Notes under the pieces: generated by a model
What the model was told of the DNA's origin: nothing
What the model saw: only the letters and a program-made list of their open reading frames with translations
The model's database searches: none
Assembly (NCBI RefSeq): GCF_004359215.1
Contig: NC_090619.1
Coordinates: forward strand, 6,023,005-6,087,004
Length of the DNA: 64,000 nt
Direction of reading: 5' to 3'
Source of the DNA: Bremia lactucae
Taxonomy: Eukaryota > Oomycota > Peronosporomycetes > Peronosporales > Peronosporaceae
In this document: piece by piece, positions 1-11,715 of the stretch
Position numbering within the stretch: position 1 is the stretch's first letter
How the letters are laid out: each line of letters opens with the position of its first letter
Made by a program: the position numbers and the translations under genes

Positions 1-82
1 CGTGTAAGTTTTCTAAAGACTAATATACTTTCCAATTAACTTCTTGAGTACAAGTTGTATCCTCTGCTATAATATATCTACA
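1..82 (+). repeat. Copia-A 5' LTR, 3' part only
   Basis: This stretch matches the last part of the LTR at 4227-4474 and ends at the same ...ATATATCTACA. The start lies outside the window. The matching pair brackets the coding part of the element and defines its limits. Confidence 0.88.
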
Positions 83-94
83 GGTTATGAGCCC
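83..94 (+). other. Copia-A primer-binding site (half-tRNA type)
   Basis: GGTTATGAGCCC follows the LTR directly. It is the reverse complement of GGGCTCATAACC, the anticodon stem-loop region of initiator methionine tRNA. Priming from an internal tRNA cut is the known mode for Drosophila copia and relatives. The first in-frame ATG (87) of gag lies inside this site. Confidence 0.7.
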
Positions 95-3000
95 ATGTAC
101 GGTAGGAGTGAACGATATTCTCAACGAAGACAACTACTCCGTATGGGAGGTTAACGCGCAAATGAAGCTCGCCAAGAAGGGGCTGTTGGAGCACATTGAC
201 GCGACGGAGGCACCGTGTGAAGATGACACTAGCGCGTCTTTATGGAAAATCAACGATATGAAGGCCTTCGCAAACGTGTGTAAGATGATCAACCCAAGTC
301 TACAGTCCATGTTTCGAAATGCAGAGACAACTGCAGAAGCGTGGGGTTTTTGAAGAGCTTCTTTCTTCGCAGAAGCATTCATAATCGGGTGCAGATGCGT
401 CGACAATTGCACGAGTTTCAAGATGCAGAAGGGAGGAAGTGTAATGGATCACTTTCTCAATTTTGATGAGCTGTGTATGTCAATGCAAGCCGTCGGTGAC
501 GAGGTCGCGCACGATGAGCGTCTCGTGATTCTGCTTGGAAGCTTGTCTGATGAATACGATCAGATCGTCAAGATTATCGAGAACACGAGGGACATTGATT
601 TTTTCCAAACCAAGGAGATGCTTCGTCGTGAATACGAATGCATTGCTCGAAAGGAGAAGAGTGAAATCGCATTGAAAGCTACAAGAAATTTCAAGAGCAA
701 GAGTTTCGGTCGAAGGAAACAAGAAACAAGTTTACTGGGACGTGTTTTATATGCGGCAGAAATGGACACAAGAAACAAGATTGCTGGAATAATCCAGACA
801 AGAAGAAAAGCTCTGAGCAAGCGTTCACCGTGGGTGAACATAGCTCTGAAGGCTGGCTACTCGACAGTGGTGCGAGTAGTCATATGTGCCCATATTAAGA
901 TGAGTTTGTGGAAATTAGATTGTTTAACAAGTCTGTTGGAATTTCGATTGCGAATGTAGAAACAGTTTTGGCTGCTGGAGTTAGGACAATTCGTGTCATG
1001 TTAAGGAATAAGAAACCAATACGTATTAAAGATGTGTTGTACGTTCCAGAGCTGGATCGCCGTCTCCTTTCAGTTCCTGCATTGTCTGCAAAAGGGTTGA
1101 ATGTCATTTTTCAGAACAGAATGTTTGAGATCAGGAATGGTCAAGAAGCGGTGAGTCAAGTGGCCCACAAGGGTAAATTGTTTGTGTTGGAGTGTGATAC
1201 ATTGCAATTTGCAAATGGGAGTGAAGAGGTTGGCGATGGAGCCAAATCTATGAGTTCAAGTGTATGGCACGCAAGACTAGGACACTTGCCATTGAAGGCA
1301 ATGAAAACCGTCGACAAGTGTGTTGGAGGATTTAAGATGCAAGATTCGCCTAATGTTGATGAAGATCAAGACGAAATATGCGAAGGGTGTGTGACAGGCA
1401 AGTCGTCAGTCAAGCCGTTTCCGAAGTCCAAGTACGGTGAAGTTAAGACTACTTCACTGCTCCAAGTTATTCTCAGCGACGTGGTGGGACCAATGGAGAC
1501 CAAGCCGCAAGGAGGAGCAAGATTCGTGGTGACATTTTTGGATGATTATTCACGCTATGTGGTCGCATACTTATTGCACAAAAGTCAAATGTGGTGGATA
1601 AGTTCATCGAGTACAAGTCGATGATGGAAAACCAGTTAAGTACCAAGATAAAGTGTATTCGCACCGACAATGGTGGCGAGTACATTAACAAGCGATTTGA
1701 AGAAGTATGTCGAAAAGCTGGAATATTGCACCAAGCTTCAGTACCATATTCGCCACATCAAAATGGAATGGCTGAAACCCTAAATCGAACACTGACAGAA
1801 CGAGCAAGATCGATGCTAAATTACATGCAAGTGGAAAAGAAACGGTGAGCTGAAGCGATGAATACTCCAGTATACGTGACTAATCGAGTCACGTGCGCCT
1901 CTCACCCAACCAAGACCCCATTTGAAGTGTGTTTTGGAACCAAGCCAGATCTGTTGCACATGCGAGTGTTTGGTGCAAAAGGTTACGCACACATCGCAAA
2001 ACCAAAACGTCTAAAGTTGGACAAAAAGGCATTTCGATGCATGATTTTGGGTTACTCACACAATGTGAAGGGATATCGTGTCTGAAATTTCGAGTCTGAT
2101 CGCCTGGAGATCACGCGATCAGTGACTTTACAGGAGTTGCACAAGGTCCAAAAATGTGCAAGTGATTGGAGATATACGGAATGGTGATATTCAGGTTACT
2201 ACACGTGTGGATCATGACAGTGATGACGATGCAGATGTTTTTCAATCAACAATTACTACTACTCAACGTGACGTAGAGCCGATGGTTGTGGACCAGACTG
2301 GCAATGATCAAGTTTTCACCTCCAAGTGAATTTGAGTCTATAACTCCACGCCAGGAATTTGAGCATGAGTCTGATCCTGCTTTCGATATCGATGATGTTT
2401 ACATGGAGCCAACTGATTTGGATGTGGATAGGACTCGAGACATTGTGCCCAGGGGGGACTTGGATTTTAACACTGATTTCTCTATGGTGCAATCATCCCA
2501 ATTTGGTGGTGAAAATGCCCCGCTCGCGTTACCATCAACGAACTATGAAGATCAAGCTTTGGTTCCAGTCAGGACGTCTACTGTATATGGTACATAGCGC
2601 ATTGAGGAGCTAGAGGCTCGGGCCTCAAAGATATAACGAATTGAGTATGAGCAAGCAAATGCAGCACTCGAAACTCCATCTACATACCAAGATGCAATGG
2701 CGTCTCCTCAATCCAAGATGTGGAGTGATGCGATCAAGGTCGAACTAAAGGCACTGGATAACAAAAAGACATGGACTGTAGTGGAGAATTCTCCACACAA
2801 AAAGGTGACTGGAACCAAATGGTTTTTTGCAATCAAAAGAAACGAGTATGGTGATATTGAGCGGTACAAAGCTCGACTTGTGGAGTTGGGTTATCGTCAA
2901 ACTATGGAGTTGATTACCACGAAACATATTCGCCGGTTGCGAACATGAATTTTATTCGCGTTTTCCTGGCTGTGTGTTGTCATCATGGAATGACAATTCA

Positions 3001-4215
3001 CCAGTATGATGTTGATACTGCGTTCATAAATGGCGTTTTGAACGAAGATGTATACATTTCTACGCTTCAGGGTGTCGAAATGGACCCAGGTCAAGTTTTG
3101 AAGCTTAACAGAAGTTTGTATGGATTAAAACAGGCTGCTGCAACGTGGTTCAAGACAATTTTGAAGGTGTTTCGCAACATGGGTTTTGTGCCGTGTGCTT
3201 CGGACCCGTGCGTCTTTGTCCGACACGATGGAACCTTTCGTGGATTTACGTGACGCTGTATGTCGATGAAATGCTGATTGGAGGTACTTCTGCTTATTAA
3301 ACTGACAAAGTTGCAGATGAACTTGCAAGTCATTTCAAGTTAAAGACGCTAGCAATGTGAGATTTATTCTCGCATTGAGATGGACTATGTACAGCACACA
3401 AGGAAGATCAAGATCAGCCAAAATGCGCGCACTGACAGAATGGTCGTAAAGTTCAATCAAGTCGGGGCGAAAGTTGTTTACAACCCAAGTGTGGAAGGTC
3501 AAGTCATGCTTAAGTGTGAGGAAAATGACCCGAAAATGGAGAATCGACCGTATGGATCTCTGGTAGGATCACTCCTATATGTGGCGACAGGTACAAGACC
3601 TGATATTGCATTTGCAGTAGGTCGACTGAGTCAACATTTGGGAAATCCGAGTGAAGAACACTGGAATGCAGCCATTCGTGTGCTGCGCTACCTAAAGTCG
3701 ACTGCAACAAACGGAATTTGTTATCGAAGCAAGCCTGGTGACCTGAAGCTGAGTGCATTTAGTGATGCAGATTGAGAAGTGACAAAGATAGTCGACGTTC
3801 GACATCTGGAGTCATGGTGATGGTCAATGACTTTCCAGTGATATTCAAGTCGAAGCTTCAGACTAGTGTATCACTAAGTACTGCTGAAGCTGAATATGGG
3901 GTACTTTCGTTATGCATTCAAGAAATTTTGTGAGCGAAGAATTTATTGATGGAGATAAAGGTCAAGATTGACGCTCCAGTGGTTGTGTAGGAAGACAACT
4001 AGAGTGCGATTGCAATTGCGAAGAACGAAGGATATCAAAGTCGAGCGAAACACATTGATATTCGCTATCATTTTGTTCGCGACCAAGTCAAGGCCAAGGT
4101 CATTCAGCTGGAGTATATTGAAACCAAGTCACAGCTCGCCGATTTTCTAACTAAGGCAATTTCGACCAACAAGTTTCAATTTCTCGTGGCAAAGACAAAC
4201 GTTGGAGACTTCTAG
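87..4215 (+). pseudogene. Copia-A gag-pol polyprotein, broken
   Basis: Gag starts at 87 with a copia-type N-terminal domain (NYSVW...MKLAKKGLL). It stops at 353 and continues in another frame at 423. A CCHC knuckle (CFICGRNGHKKQDC) lies near 740-780 and the protease motif DSGASSHM near 863. GAG_pre-integrase (WHARLGHLPL) is near 1265. The integrase core (SDVVGPM, DDYSR, then TDNGGEY and PHQNGMAE after a frameshift at about 1590) lies before 1850. RT starts near 2692 (KWFFAIKRN...RYKARLV), and the expected YVDD box reads YVDE near 3259. RNase H (SGVMVMVN, AEAEY, HIDIRYHFVRD, LADFLTKA) ends by about 4200. At least eight stops or frame changes are visible. Confidence 0.9.
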
Positions 4216-4226
4216 TCGAGGAGGAG
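4214..4226 (+). other. Copia-A polypurine tract
   Basis: GTCGAGGAGGAG lies immediately before the TGTTGATG start of the 3' LTR. This is the usual place and composition of the plus-strand priming site of a copia element. Confidence 0.7.
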
Positions 4227-4474
4227 TGTTGATGTTGGAGATTTTGTGAACGCTCAAACGTCACGATGACGTTTGATTGTAATCGTTTTGCAACGGACAC
4301 ATAAAGTGTAACTACAGCAATCGGTTATATGAAGAAAGAAACGACTCAGGTGAGACCTTTGAAGTGCTTCTACAAAGGAGTGGCTGATTACATGTGTAAG
4401 TTTTCTAGAGACTAATATACTTTCCAATTAACTTCCTGACTACAAGTTGTCTTCTCTGCTATAATATATCTACA
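4227..4474 (+). repeat. Copia-A 3' LTR (248 bp)
   Basis: The LTR begins TGTTGATG and ends TCTACA, giving canonical TG...CA ends. Its last 82 bases match the sequence at 1-82. No clear target-site duplication can be tested because the 5' edge is outside the window. Confidence 0.85.
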
Positions 4475-5050
4475 AATACAGTATCTTAAAGAATATCGAA
4501 TTCTAAGGAAATTTGAAGACGATTAGTGTTTTGGCTAACAAGATTAGTGAGTGACCTTCTGCTTAAGTATCCATTTTGTCTATACTTACGCTTAACTATA
4601 TCGTAAACTTGTCATGTATTATTAAGAAGGTTAGCCTATATTGGACAATGGATAATATTTATGGTATGTTGGAGTCTATCGTATGGGCAAGTCTACCAAA
4701 TACTGACGATGGACGATACATTTGAGCAGACGGTATTTAAAGTTGAGCTTAATGCATTTAATTACTTTTTTCAATCCTTCAAGAATTTGAGTTCAATTAG
4801 TAGTAGGTTGATCTTTTGGCTCACGTTCATTATTTACTTGCGAATTCTCGTCTGTTTTTCGTCTTCTTTAACATTCTAAAAATAAAGCAGCTATTGTCAG
4901 CAGCTGTTACGACTTCAGAAACAGTCACTTTTCTCATCTACCTTTGGATAGTTCTCATCTCACGTGTCTGATAACAAGAACTGAACTAATGGGACTGGAA
5001 GTCATCAGCACAGATTTTTTGCTCGATCACACGTGGAATAGAGCCTTAAT
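4475..5050. other. AT-rich spacer without recognisable gene
   Basis: The stretch between Copia-A and the next LTR has a 72-codon open frame at 4661-4879 that resembles no family I recognise. I see no splice structure, TE domain or RNA gene in it. Confidence 0.5.
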
Positions 5051-5840
5051 TGTAACGGGGTGTTTCGTTACATAAGTATTATGTCATATAAGAGGAATAA
5101 TAAGTGATTTTTATTCCTACGAGAAGAAAGAAATAGAGAAGTGCAAATAATTATCTTTAAAATTATTTGACCTAATAGTTCCAATTTAACCAATTTGGTA
5201 ATATTGATGCAATAGGACATTAGTTCTATTAATTGGTTAATTTAACTTCAATTTAACTCCGCCAATCGTTGACACGATTAGGCGTCGTGCAAGGTAGCGC
5301 ATTGCATAGTTAGTTCTTAATATATTTAACCAGTAGATAGAAGATCGTTATGAAAGATGTAGCGGAGCTACCTTGCTCCAAAAGTCAGAGGAAGACTTTC
5401 AGACTCAGAGAGTCACTTATTTCTATTGAACTCATGGGTTTAACAACTCAGGGAGTCGTACAAGCTATTAAAGCTTAAGGAATCCTAGTTCAAGGGATTC
5501 AGGAGTTCGTAGAACCAAGTGGCAACTAGTGCCCAATAGGATATACCTTAGAAAGGCTTCTATCTCTTACAGATCAATGCGCAAGCCCCTTAGGAAGGCA
5601 CTTAACGCTTTAAGATCAAAAGGGGAACTGAACTTTATTTAATTATTTAAATCTAAAACCTTGCCCTTGCTAATTAAAATAGATTTTGGCCGCCAGATTT
5701 ATATCTGGCGGCGACCACATTTATTACCCATAATAAATGGGATATAAGTAACTAACTATTATAATATTCGATACAGGTATTTTGCCCATAAAGTAAATGT
5801 ACCACAACAACGGTTCTCCAACCGATGTGTGTCCATTACA
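5051..5840 (+). repeat. Gypsy-I-type LTR, probably solo, plus orientation
   Basis: It starts TGTAACGGGG followed within 22 bases by CGTTACA, the signature start of the Gypsy-I LTRs at 33866 (+) and 13358 (-). It shares the block around ATTGATGCAATAGGACATTAG and the AGTAGATAGAAGATCGTTA block with them. A likely end is GTCCATTACA at 5840. A stretch near 5360-5640 is repeated in opposite orientation at about 11990-12240. No attached coding region of the same family follows. Confidence 0.7.
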
Positions 5841-5879
5841 AAAGAACTTAACATATTAATGTTTTCACTATCGAGGGGG

Positions 5880-6266
5880 TGGTCAATTACTTAAATAGAG
5901 TAATTAGACCCACCACTTGGGTGTGGTTCACATTGTGACCCCATCCTTGTGTATGTGGTGCACATAGGTGCATTCACATAAGGAGGGATGACGCCTAGCG
6001 TCATCCGTTACGCGAGGAATCAGAAAGATACGCTCGCAATACATATTAGGTTTATCTACAGAGATGACATTTTATGATTGGTTAAATTAGGTATATATAT
6101 TGAATACGATTAAATTATAAATCAGTCTGAAAACTACTTCCTAGAACGTAAGTGCGCACGAGGAGTCGAATCACCGCTGCCGTGACGACATGTTTTCCAG
6201 AGTACTTAGTGCGTTGGGTGAGGTCGGTAAAGCCTACCACAACTACCTCACGGCACACGAGAGTAG
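5880..6266 (+). repeat. Gypsy-II-type LTR, 3' end deleted
   Basis: The sequence is colinear with 42542-42927 (about 85 percent by eye). It begins TGGTCAA after a G-rich tract (CGAGGGGG), and its first 40 bases fold as an inverted repeat (GGTCAATTACT / AGTAATTAGACC). Compared with the 42.5-kb copy, it stops at 6266, where protease coding starts at once. The LTR end, leader and gag were therefore lost by a deletion. Confidence 0.7.
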
Positions 6267-9200
6267 TGGACTCGGGTGCATCACGAAATTTTGTGATACT
6301 CGCGGCTCTAAGAAAGAGACCGGCGATGTTTGAGTCGCTTTGCCAGGATGGCAAGCGAGAAGATGCGACCGTTCGTTTAGCGAACGGCCCACTCGTAAAG
6401 TCTGAAGGAGTTAGCTTGAACTCGCCTTCAGCTTTGGTGACTTCTCCTGTAAAGAGAAGTTTACAGTGCTAGATGGAGAGTCCGTATGACATCATCCTAG
6501 GCGTACCATGGGTGGCAAAACACCAACCATGGATAGACTGGCGTACACGCACAGCTGCGTTCTCTACGCAGGACCCGGATAGGATGTACTCCTGCGAGAG
6601 GCTTATGCAACTGATGTCGTGTCGAACACAATTGATGGTGCGTTGACGGGATGTTAAACGTCACCAATTCCTACCCAGCTCGTTGGTGAAAAGGACGATG
6701 ACAAGTAGTCATGCGTCCGAATGTCCTGCACATAGCTAAAATCCTGTGGCAGTAGACGACGAGCTGACAGGAAGACAAGCGTGTCGCAGGAGCTGGCACA
6801 GTGCCTAGAGCCTGGTGTGGTTGAAAGGGGTGCGTTATCCAGAAGGGCAACGGTTCCTGTTTCTCAGTCAAAAGTCGTGGTGAATCGAAGAACGAGTACC
6901 CGACAGATTAGGACAATCAAGGGCACGTCTAAACGAGTGACCTTTGGATCAGATCCTATAGAAGAGAACGGGCCTTCGAACGAGGTGTTCGAGGCCGTCA
7001 AAGACAAAATTCGGAGGCATCCTCAGCTGAGGTGCTCCGGCAAGTCTTCAAATCTGCCGAGGGGATAGTAAATCTCCCGGAGATGTCGTGGGATCTGTTC
7101 CTTGCCGAATTCAAGGAAGCGAATAGCCACGAAAAAGCCACACCAGTTTCAAAAGAGAACTTGGTGGACTGTTGCTCGTCGTCCACAATGGCCGAGAGTG
7201 TCCGAGAAACGGACAAAAAAGAAATGGTCCTGCTGCTCAAGGTTGGGATGCCTTGAAAGACAGTCTGTTCTTTGAGATTCTGTGGAAACATTGCGATATT
7301 TTCCCAGAAGAAGTGCCGAGCCGCTAACCAGCAGATAGGGGCATCGGCACGAAAAAGACCTCGAGCCTGGCACGAAGTACTGTGTGAACAGGCAATGGCC
7401 GTTGTCGAAAGAATGAGTCAATTATATCGATGGGTTCTTCGACAAGCGAGTCTAGGCGTACATGTGCGTGAGAGCAAATCGCCTCACTGCAACCCGAACT
7501 TTTGTGTGCGTAAATCCAGAGCGTAAATCCGCGGTAGATGGCGCGTGGTTCATGGTACAATAAGCTGAACACGGCGACCATAACGGCTCAAACGCCAATT
7601 CCGTGGAAAGATGTTTGGTTGAACTCCATGGAAAAATTAACTATCTTCTTCGCGTTGGATTTAAAAGATGGCTACTATCAGGTACTCATGAGAGAGTCCG
7701 ATGTAGCCAAAACAGCTGTTAAAGCATCCCAAGCGGTATGCTTTGGGGTGGCTTGTGATGCCCCAAGGCTTGAAATACGCACCAGCGACATATAACCGAG
7801 TGCTGGGCTGCATCGCTGGTACACATTGTGTACGAGCAGACCCAGACAAGGTAAAATCAGCAAAGAAATGGCCAATCCCACGGCATGGGAAGGATTTGCG
7901 TCAATTCTTAGGGCTCGGTTATTAGTTGCATAAATAATAGCAAGAATTATGTTGTGCAAACTAACCATTATCTGACCTCCTTAAAAAGGACGTAGAATGG
8001 GTTTGAATAAAAGAACAAGATGATGCATTCACATCAGTAAAGCAATCTCTTGTTATGCCCCGGTCTTGGCATTGCCAGACGCGAATACGCCTTTTCGCGT
8101 CATCTGCGATGCAATTAATTTTGCAATTGGCAGCGCGCTCATGCAGTAGGATGACGGCAACGTTGACCGTGTCATCTCTTATCAGTCCCGGCTTTTAAAA
8201 GCCTTGGAACTGAATTACCCGCTGCATGACAAAGAGCTACTTTCAATAAAATACGCTCTTGTCAAGTTTCGCGTGCACCTTCTGGGCACCGAACCATTCG
8301 TGTTTTGTACGGATCACGCATCACTGCGGACCGCAATAAACTCACCGCACCTCTCGCCTAGAATGGCAAGATGACTTACATTCTTGTCTGAATTTGAATT
8401 CAAAGTTAAATACAAGCCGGGTAAGTCGAATGTCTTGGCTGACGCTTTACCGCGCAGACCAGACTTCGAGGTAAGACACCAGGAATGTGTGTCTAGTGCC
8501 AAAGCACAATTTCAGCCGTCAACGTTGGCAGCCATGAAGGCATACCACGTGATGAGCTCTTAGCCTCTGAAATAAAAGAGAGCTACATTCTGGACGACCA
8601 TTGTCGCCTGCTGTTGGATCACTTTGGTGGACGAAAGGTAACCCTTTCGTTGCACCTGGAAGCTAAGCTATATCGCTTTAGCTACAACGATGGCATGTTA
8701 TAGCGCATCAGCTGTCACCTTGTGATCTCTTGAGAATCTATGTGCCGCATGACACAGATCTCAAGCTAGTGACCCTTCACGAGCTCCATGATGATCCATC
8801 TAGTGGGCATGTGGGCCGTGTAAAGACATTCTAACGAGTGTCACAGGAATTTTGGCGGCCACACCTATATCGATGGGTGGCCAACTATATTTTCTCTTGC
8901 GAACAGTGTCAGCGCGTTAAGCCTGCACCGTCCAGCAGTGAGACACTGAAGCCTCTACCGATTTCAATGGATTATTCGAAGCCGGTTAGTCTGGACTGTG
9001 TGACATGTTTGCATGCCGCCCGATCACAAGGGTCGGACAAGGCTCGTCGTCTTTGTAGACAGACTGAGCAAAATGGCGCATTAAGCACCATGTACAACAT
9101 CGATCACAGACAAGGAGGCAGCTCTCTTGTTCCTGGGTCATGTATACTGACTACCCGGGATGCCCGAGTCCATAGTATCGGACCGGGATCCATATTTTAC

Positions 9201-10265
9201 GTCTGATTTTTGGCGACATGTATTCGAGCTGCTAAGTAGCAAGCTCCACATGTCAAACGCAGATCATCCCCAGACTGATGGCCAAACAGAACGTGCCAAT
9301 CGGGTCGTGGTGCATGTCTTACGCACTATAGCAACTCCCATAGAGTGGAGGAAGCAATTGCCCTTTGTGGAGTTCGCTATAAATAACAGTGTCCACACAG
9401 TGCGGGTGAGACACCGTTTTATATTAACGGACTGCGCCATCCTCGGACGCAAGTCTCGTTTGTGCGCAGCCCGAGTCTTAGTGGGGGAGGGCCCCTCACT
9501 ATGCTCGGTGCGAGAGAGGGACAAAGTTTCGTTAACATGACGATGACCCGCGAGGGTATCATCTCAACGACAGAAACTTGCCCTAGTGACCCTGCCAGTT
9601 TAGCAGTGGTCAGTATGTAGTCACGGCAAGGAATGCATGTGCTCTCACACAATAGCGATGTTTCGTTGCTTACAACTACGTCCTACGAACGATTCCGGCG
9701 ATGTCATAGGCGAGTTGAATGCTAAAAGCCTGAGCGAGGCTTAACACTTTGTGGATGAGCGATTAGCCATCCCACGAAAAGTCCGTGACCGTGGCGCAAC
9801 GGCAAGCGCACAAGATAAACAAAAGAATGCTGACTGAAATGGTCGCAAAAATAATGAATGCTTAAGTGTTCGACATAAAGTACTGTTAAGTACTGTTACT
9901 CTACCTAAAATCGCAATTTTTGTACTACCTGGGGGTACTTAAAATTATTGCTACGTTACATTGGGCCATTTACTGTGGTCGAGAAGGTCAAAGACCTAAA
10001 TTATAGGCTCACCCTCCCGCCATATATGAAGATGCACCCCGTCTTTTACGTGGGTCGTCTCAAACGGTATGTGGACCCAGATGAGGTCACATATTCCCAT
10101 CAGTCTAAGGAGACTGTTGGTGACACCGACCATGGGTTCAGTATTAAACAGATGGGGGAAATGAGGAAGGCGAAAGACTTGCCTCCGACCTTCTCTTCCC
10201 ATGAGAACGTAACGGACTCGGAGAGCGAGAGATACCACGCGCGTAATACGGTTCCTCAGCATTAA
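6263..10265 (+). pseudogene. Gypsy-II copy A pol: protease, RT, RNase H, integrase, C-terminal module
   Basis: This is a Ty3/gypsy order of domains. The protease motif VDSGASRNFV is near 6268. The linker runs to about 7250. RT begins near 7270 (DIFPEEVPSR) with PIPWKDV and ALDLKDGYYQVLM near 7600-7690 and MPQGLKYAPATYNR near 7757-7798. The frame then jumps to the post-catalytic segment (RADPDKVKSAKKWPIP), so the YxDD catalytic part is deleted. RNase H (LHDKELLSIKYAL, CTDHASLR) lies at 8060-8460. The integrase zinc finger (HDDPSSGH...CEQC) is near 8785-8915, and the core ends with SDRDPYF and HPQTDGQTERANR at 9178-9300. A C-terminal module (YIGPFTVVEKV...FYVGRLKRYV) is at 9950-10075. Stops and frameshifts are numerous. 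Confidence 0.88.
8022..9612 (+). repeat. Near-identical duplicated tract, copy A (pair at 27610-29200)
   Basis: This 1591-bp tract of Gypsy-II RNase H and integrase matches 27610-29200 at a constant offset of 19588 with no indel. The only mismatch I find is at 9514 (g) against 29102 (a). All internal stops and frameshifts are shared. Sequence just outside both ends differs at about 10-15 percent of positions and by indels. Confidence 0.92.
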
Positions 10266-10620
10266 CTTCTTAAAGATGTCCAGCCGAAGTTTCAAGCGTT
10301 CGTAACCCTGACGATTTTTCGCGCGAGCATCATGAAGCCGAGGTCAGTAGCAAGACTTGACCCTCGAAATCCCCAATGCGTCGTTCAGCAGCGCTTAATG
10401 CCTGCAACTGAACGATCGCGGGAAAGGCAGCAGCGATTATGTGGGCAAAATCGCCACTCCTATCGAGCGCCGCCTGCACTGATTGGATGCGGATGGGAAT
10501 CAACGCTTCCTTGCTAAAAGTTTGCTTGCCCACCGCTCCGTGAGGAAGAAGCATCAAATCCTCGTCCAGTGGAGAGGATACCCGAAAATTCACCATGTCT
10601 TGTCAAAGCCTTAAAGTTGA
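10266..10620 (-). pseudogene. Gypsy-II antisense ORF, copy A fragment
   Basis: An 88-codon minus frame (10596-10330) lies just past the end of pol and antisense to it. It contains KEALIPIRIQSVQAALDRSG and LSAAERRIGDFEGQVL. Copy B has the same words in the same place (30120-29900), split over two frames, with KLRLDI nearer to pol. No known domain is recognised. The upstream half present in copy B is replaced here by gag sequence of another element. It may be an accessory antisense gene; coding status is uncertain. Confidence 0.4.
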
Positions 10621-10699
10621 CTTAGTGACAAACAAGCCGGGCTTGCATTCACGTCCCATACCATTAAGCACAGAGGTCTTTGTAACTAAGCCCTGTTTA

Positions 10700-11300
10700 T
10701 CCTCTCCTCCTAATGGTTTACCGACCCTAGTTCTTCCCCAGTAGACCGCCCGGCCCCACTCGGCGTTTCCCGCACCGTACAGCTTTCTGGTATAAGGTGG
10801 GATTGATGCTTCGAGCTTTGCGCGAATTGCGCAACGGACAAGCCGGGCGCAAGTGCTTAGTGCTTTCTCGCATATAACATCTACGATGTTTGAATGCTAT
10901 TCCACAGCTTTTCTTCTCCTTACTAATAGACAAATCTGATGCGCTCGACGGGCTTTCCAATATTTCTGCGTACCAACGCGAGAGGACTTAAAGTCGAACT
11001 CAGCGCGTAACCCCATGGCAATTGCCGCTTCTAAAGTAACGGGATGAGATTGGTACAATTCCGTTTGGGCAACCCCCGCATTAAGGTCTTCCATTATGAA
11101 CGAATAATTTAACCACTTCTTGCCCTCGGCCTTGATGTATAGCGGCAAAAAGAGCTCTTAACTCCTGGGCGTAGTCTCCTAGGATCGGTCTACCCTGACG
11201 AGCCGCTAAATATCGTGATCGTGTGCGAGAAATCTGATTAGATGGGACAAACATGCTAGTCAGATGATGTTTTGGCAAATCACACCCCACGAGAGGCAAG
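10700..11300 (-). pseudogene. Gypsy gag fragment (capsid region)
   Basis: Minus-strand frames at 11299-11081 and 11148-10897 together read like an oomycete gypsy capsid: NQISRTRSRYLAARQG, GDYAQELRALFAAI, then MEDLNAGVAQTELYQSHP and AIAMGLRAEFDFKSSRVG. A frameshift near 11100 separates them. This sits on the opposite strand to the neighbouring Gypsy-II pol, so it comes from a different, rearranged insertion. Confidence 0.65.
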
Positions 11301-11715
11301 GTAAACCTGCCTACTTGGACGAGCGGTGCAACTTATAGGGTGCACCAACTAAGTACCTGTTTTCAATCCTGTCACATGCCATAACCAGTTTGTCAAACTA
11401 GGTCTCGCAGCCTACGATTTGCACATTCTGTATGAATGCTCCCGAAGCGTAAAACTAAAAGGAGTTGCATCCTTAGCACGCGTCCAAGTGTAACATCGAT
11501 GCCAAAAACGCATCGATGAAGAATTCGTTTTTGTTGTCACCAAACTGTGAAGTCTGGATGAGTGACGACGGGATCTTATACCGCTCGTTGGTCATATACC
11601 GTTCGTTGGTCATAGCAGACCAACGAACCAAGTTGCCCTTTGCAGGCAACCAAGACTCTTTTCGGGAGCGAACCGCAACGAATTGCGGTCTCCGTTCCTT
11701 TGGTTAATGCTAAGT
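11301..11715 (-). pseudogene. Gypsy-I antisense ORF fragment (central part)
   Basis: Minus-strand reading in shifting frames gives DRNSLRFAPEK, then NEFFIDAF, then HSYRMCKS. These match the antisense ORF copies at 14.0-14.3 kb and 38.5-38.8 kb in the same order. A short tandem duplication (CGTTGGTCATATACCG) interrupts it near 11584-11625. It is a relic of the 3' part of a Gypsy-I element. Confidence 0.55.

Larger units (their letters stand above)
1..4474 (+). mobile_element. Copia-A: degenerate Ty1/copia LTR retrotransposon
   Basis: The element has the order 5' LTR, primer-binding site, gag, protease, integrase, reverse transcriptase, RNase H, purine tract, 3' LTR, which is the Ty1/copia (Pseudoviridae-type) order with integrase before RT. 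The 5' LTR is cut by the window start. Across the 82 bases available, the two LTRs differ at about 6 positions, so the copy is not recent. Coding is broken by many stops and frameshifts, so it is a non-autonomous relic. Confidence 0.9.

Noticed and set aside
4661..4879. 72-codon ORF as a small gene
   Set aside because: AT-rich, with no family resemblance, no conserved partner in the window and no splice or start context to support it.
11584..11625. Tandem repeat of CGTTGGTCATATACCG as a regulatory array
   Set aside because: Only two units, inside a decayed antisense-ORF fragment; best explained as a local slippage duplication.
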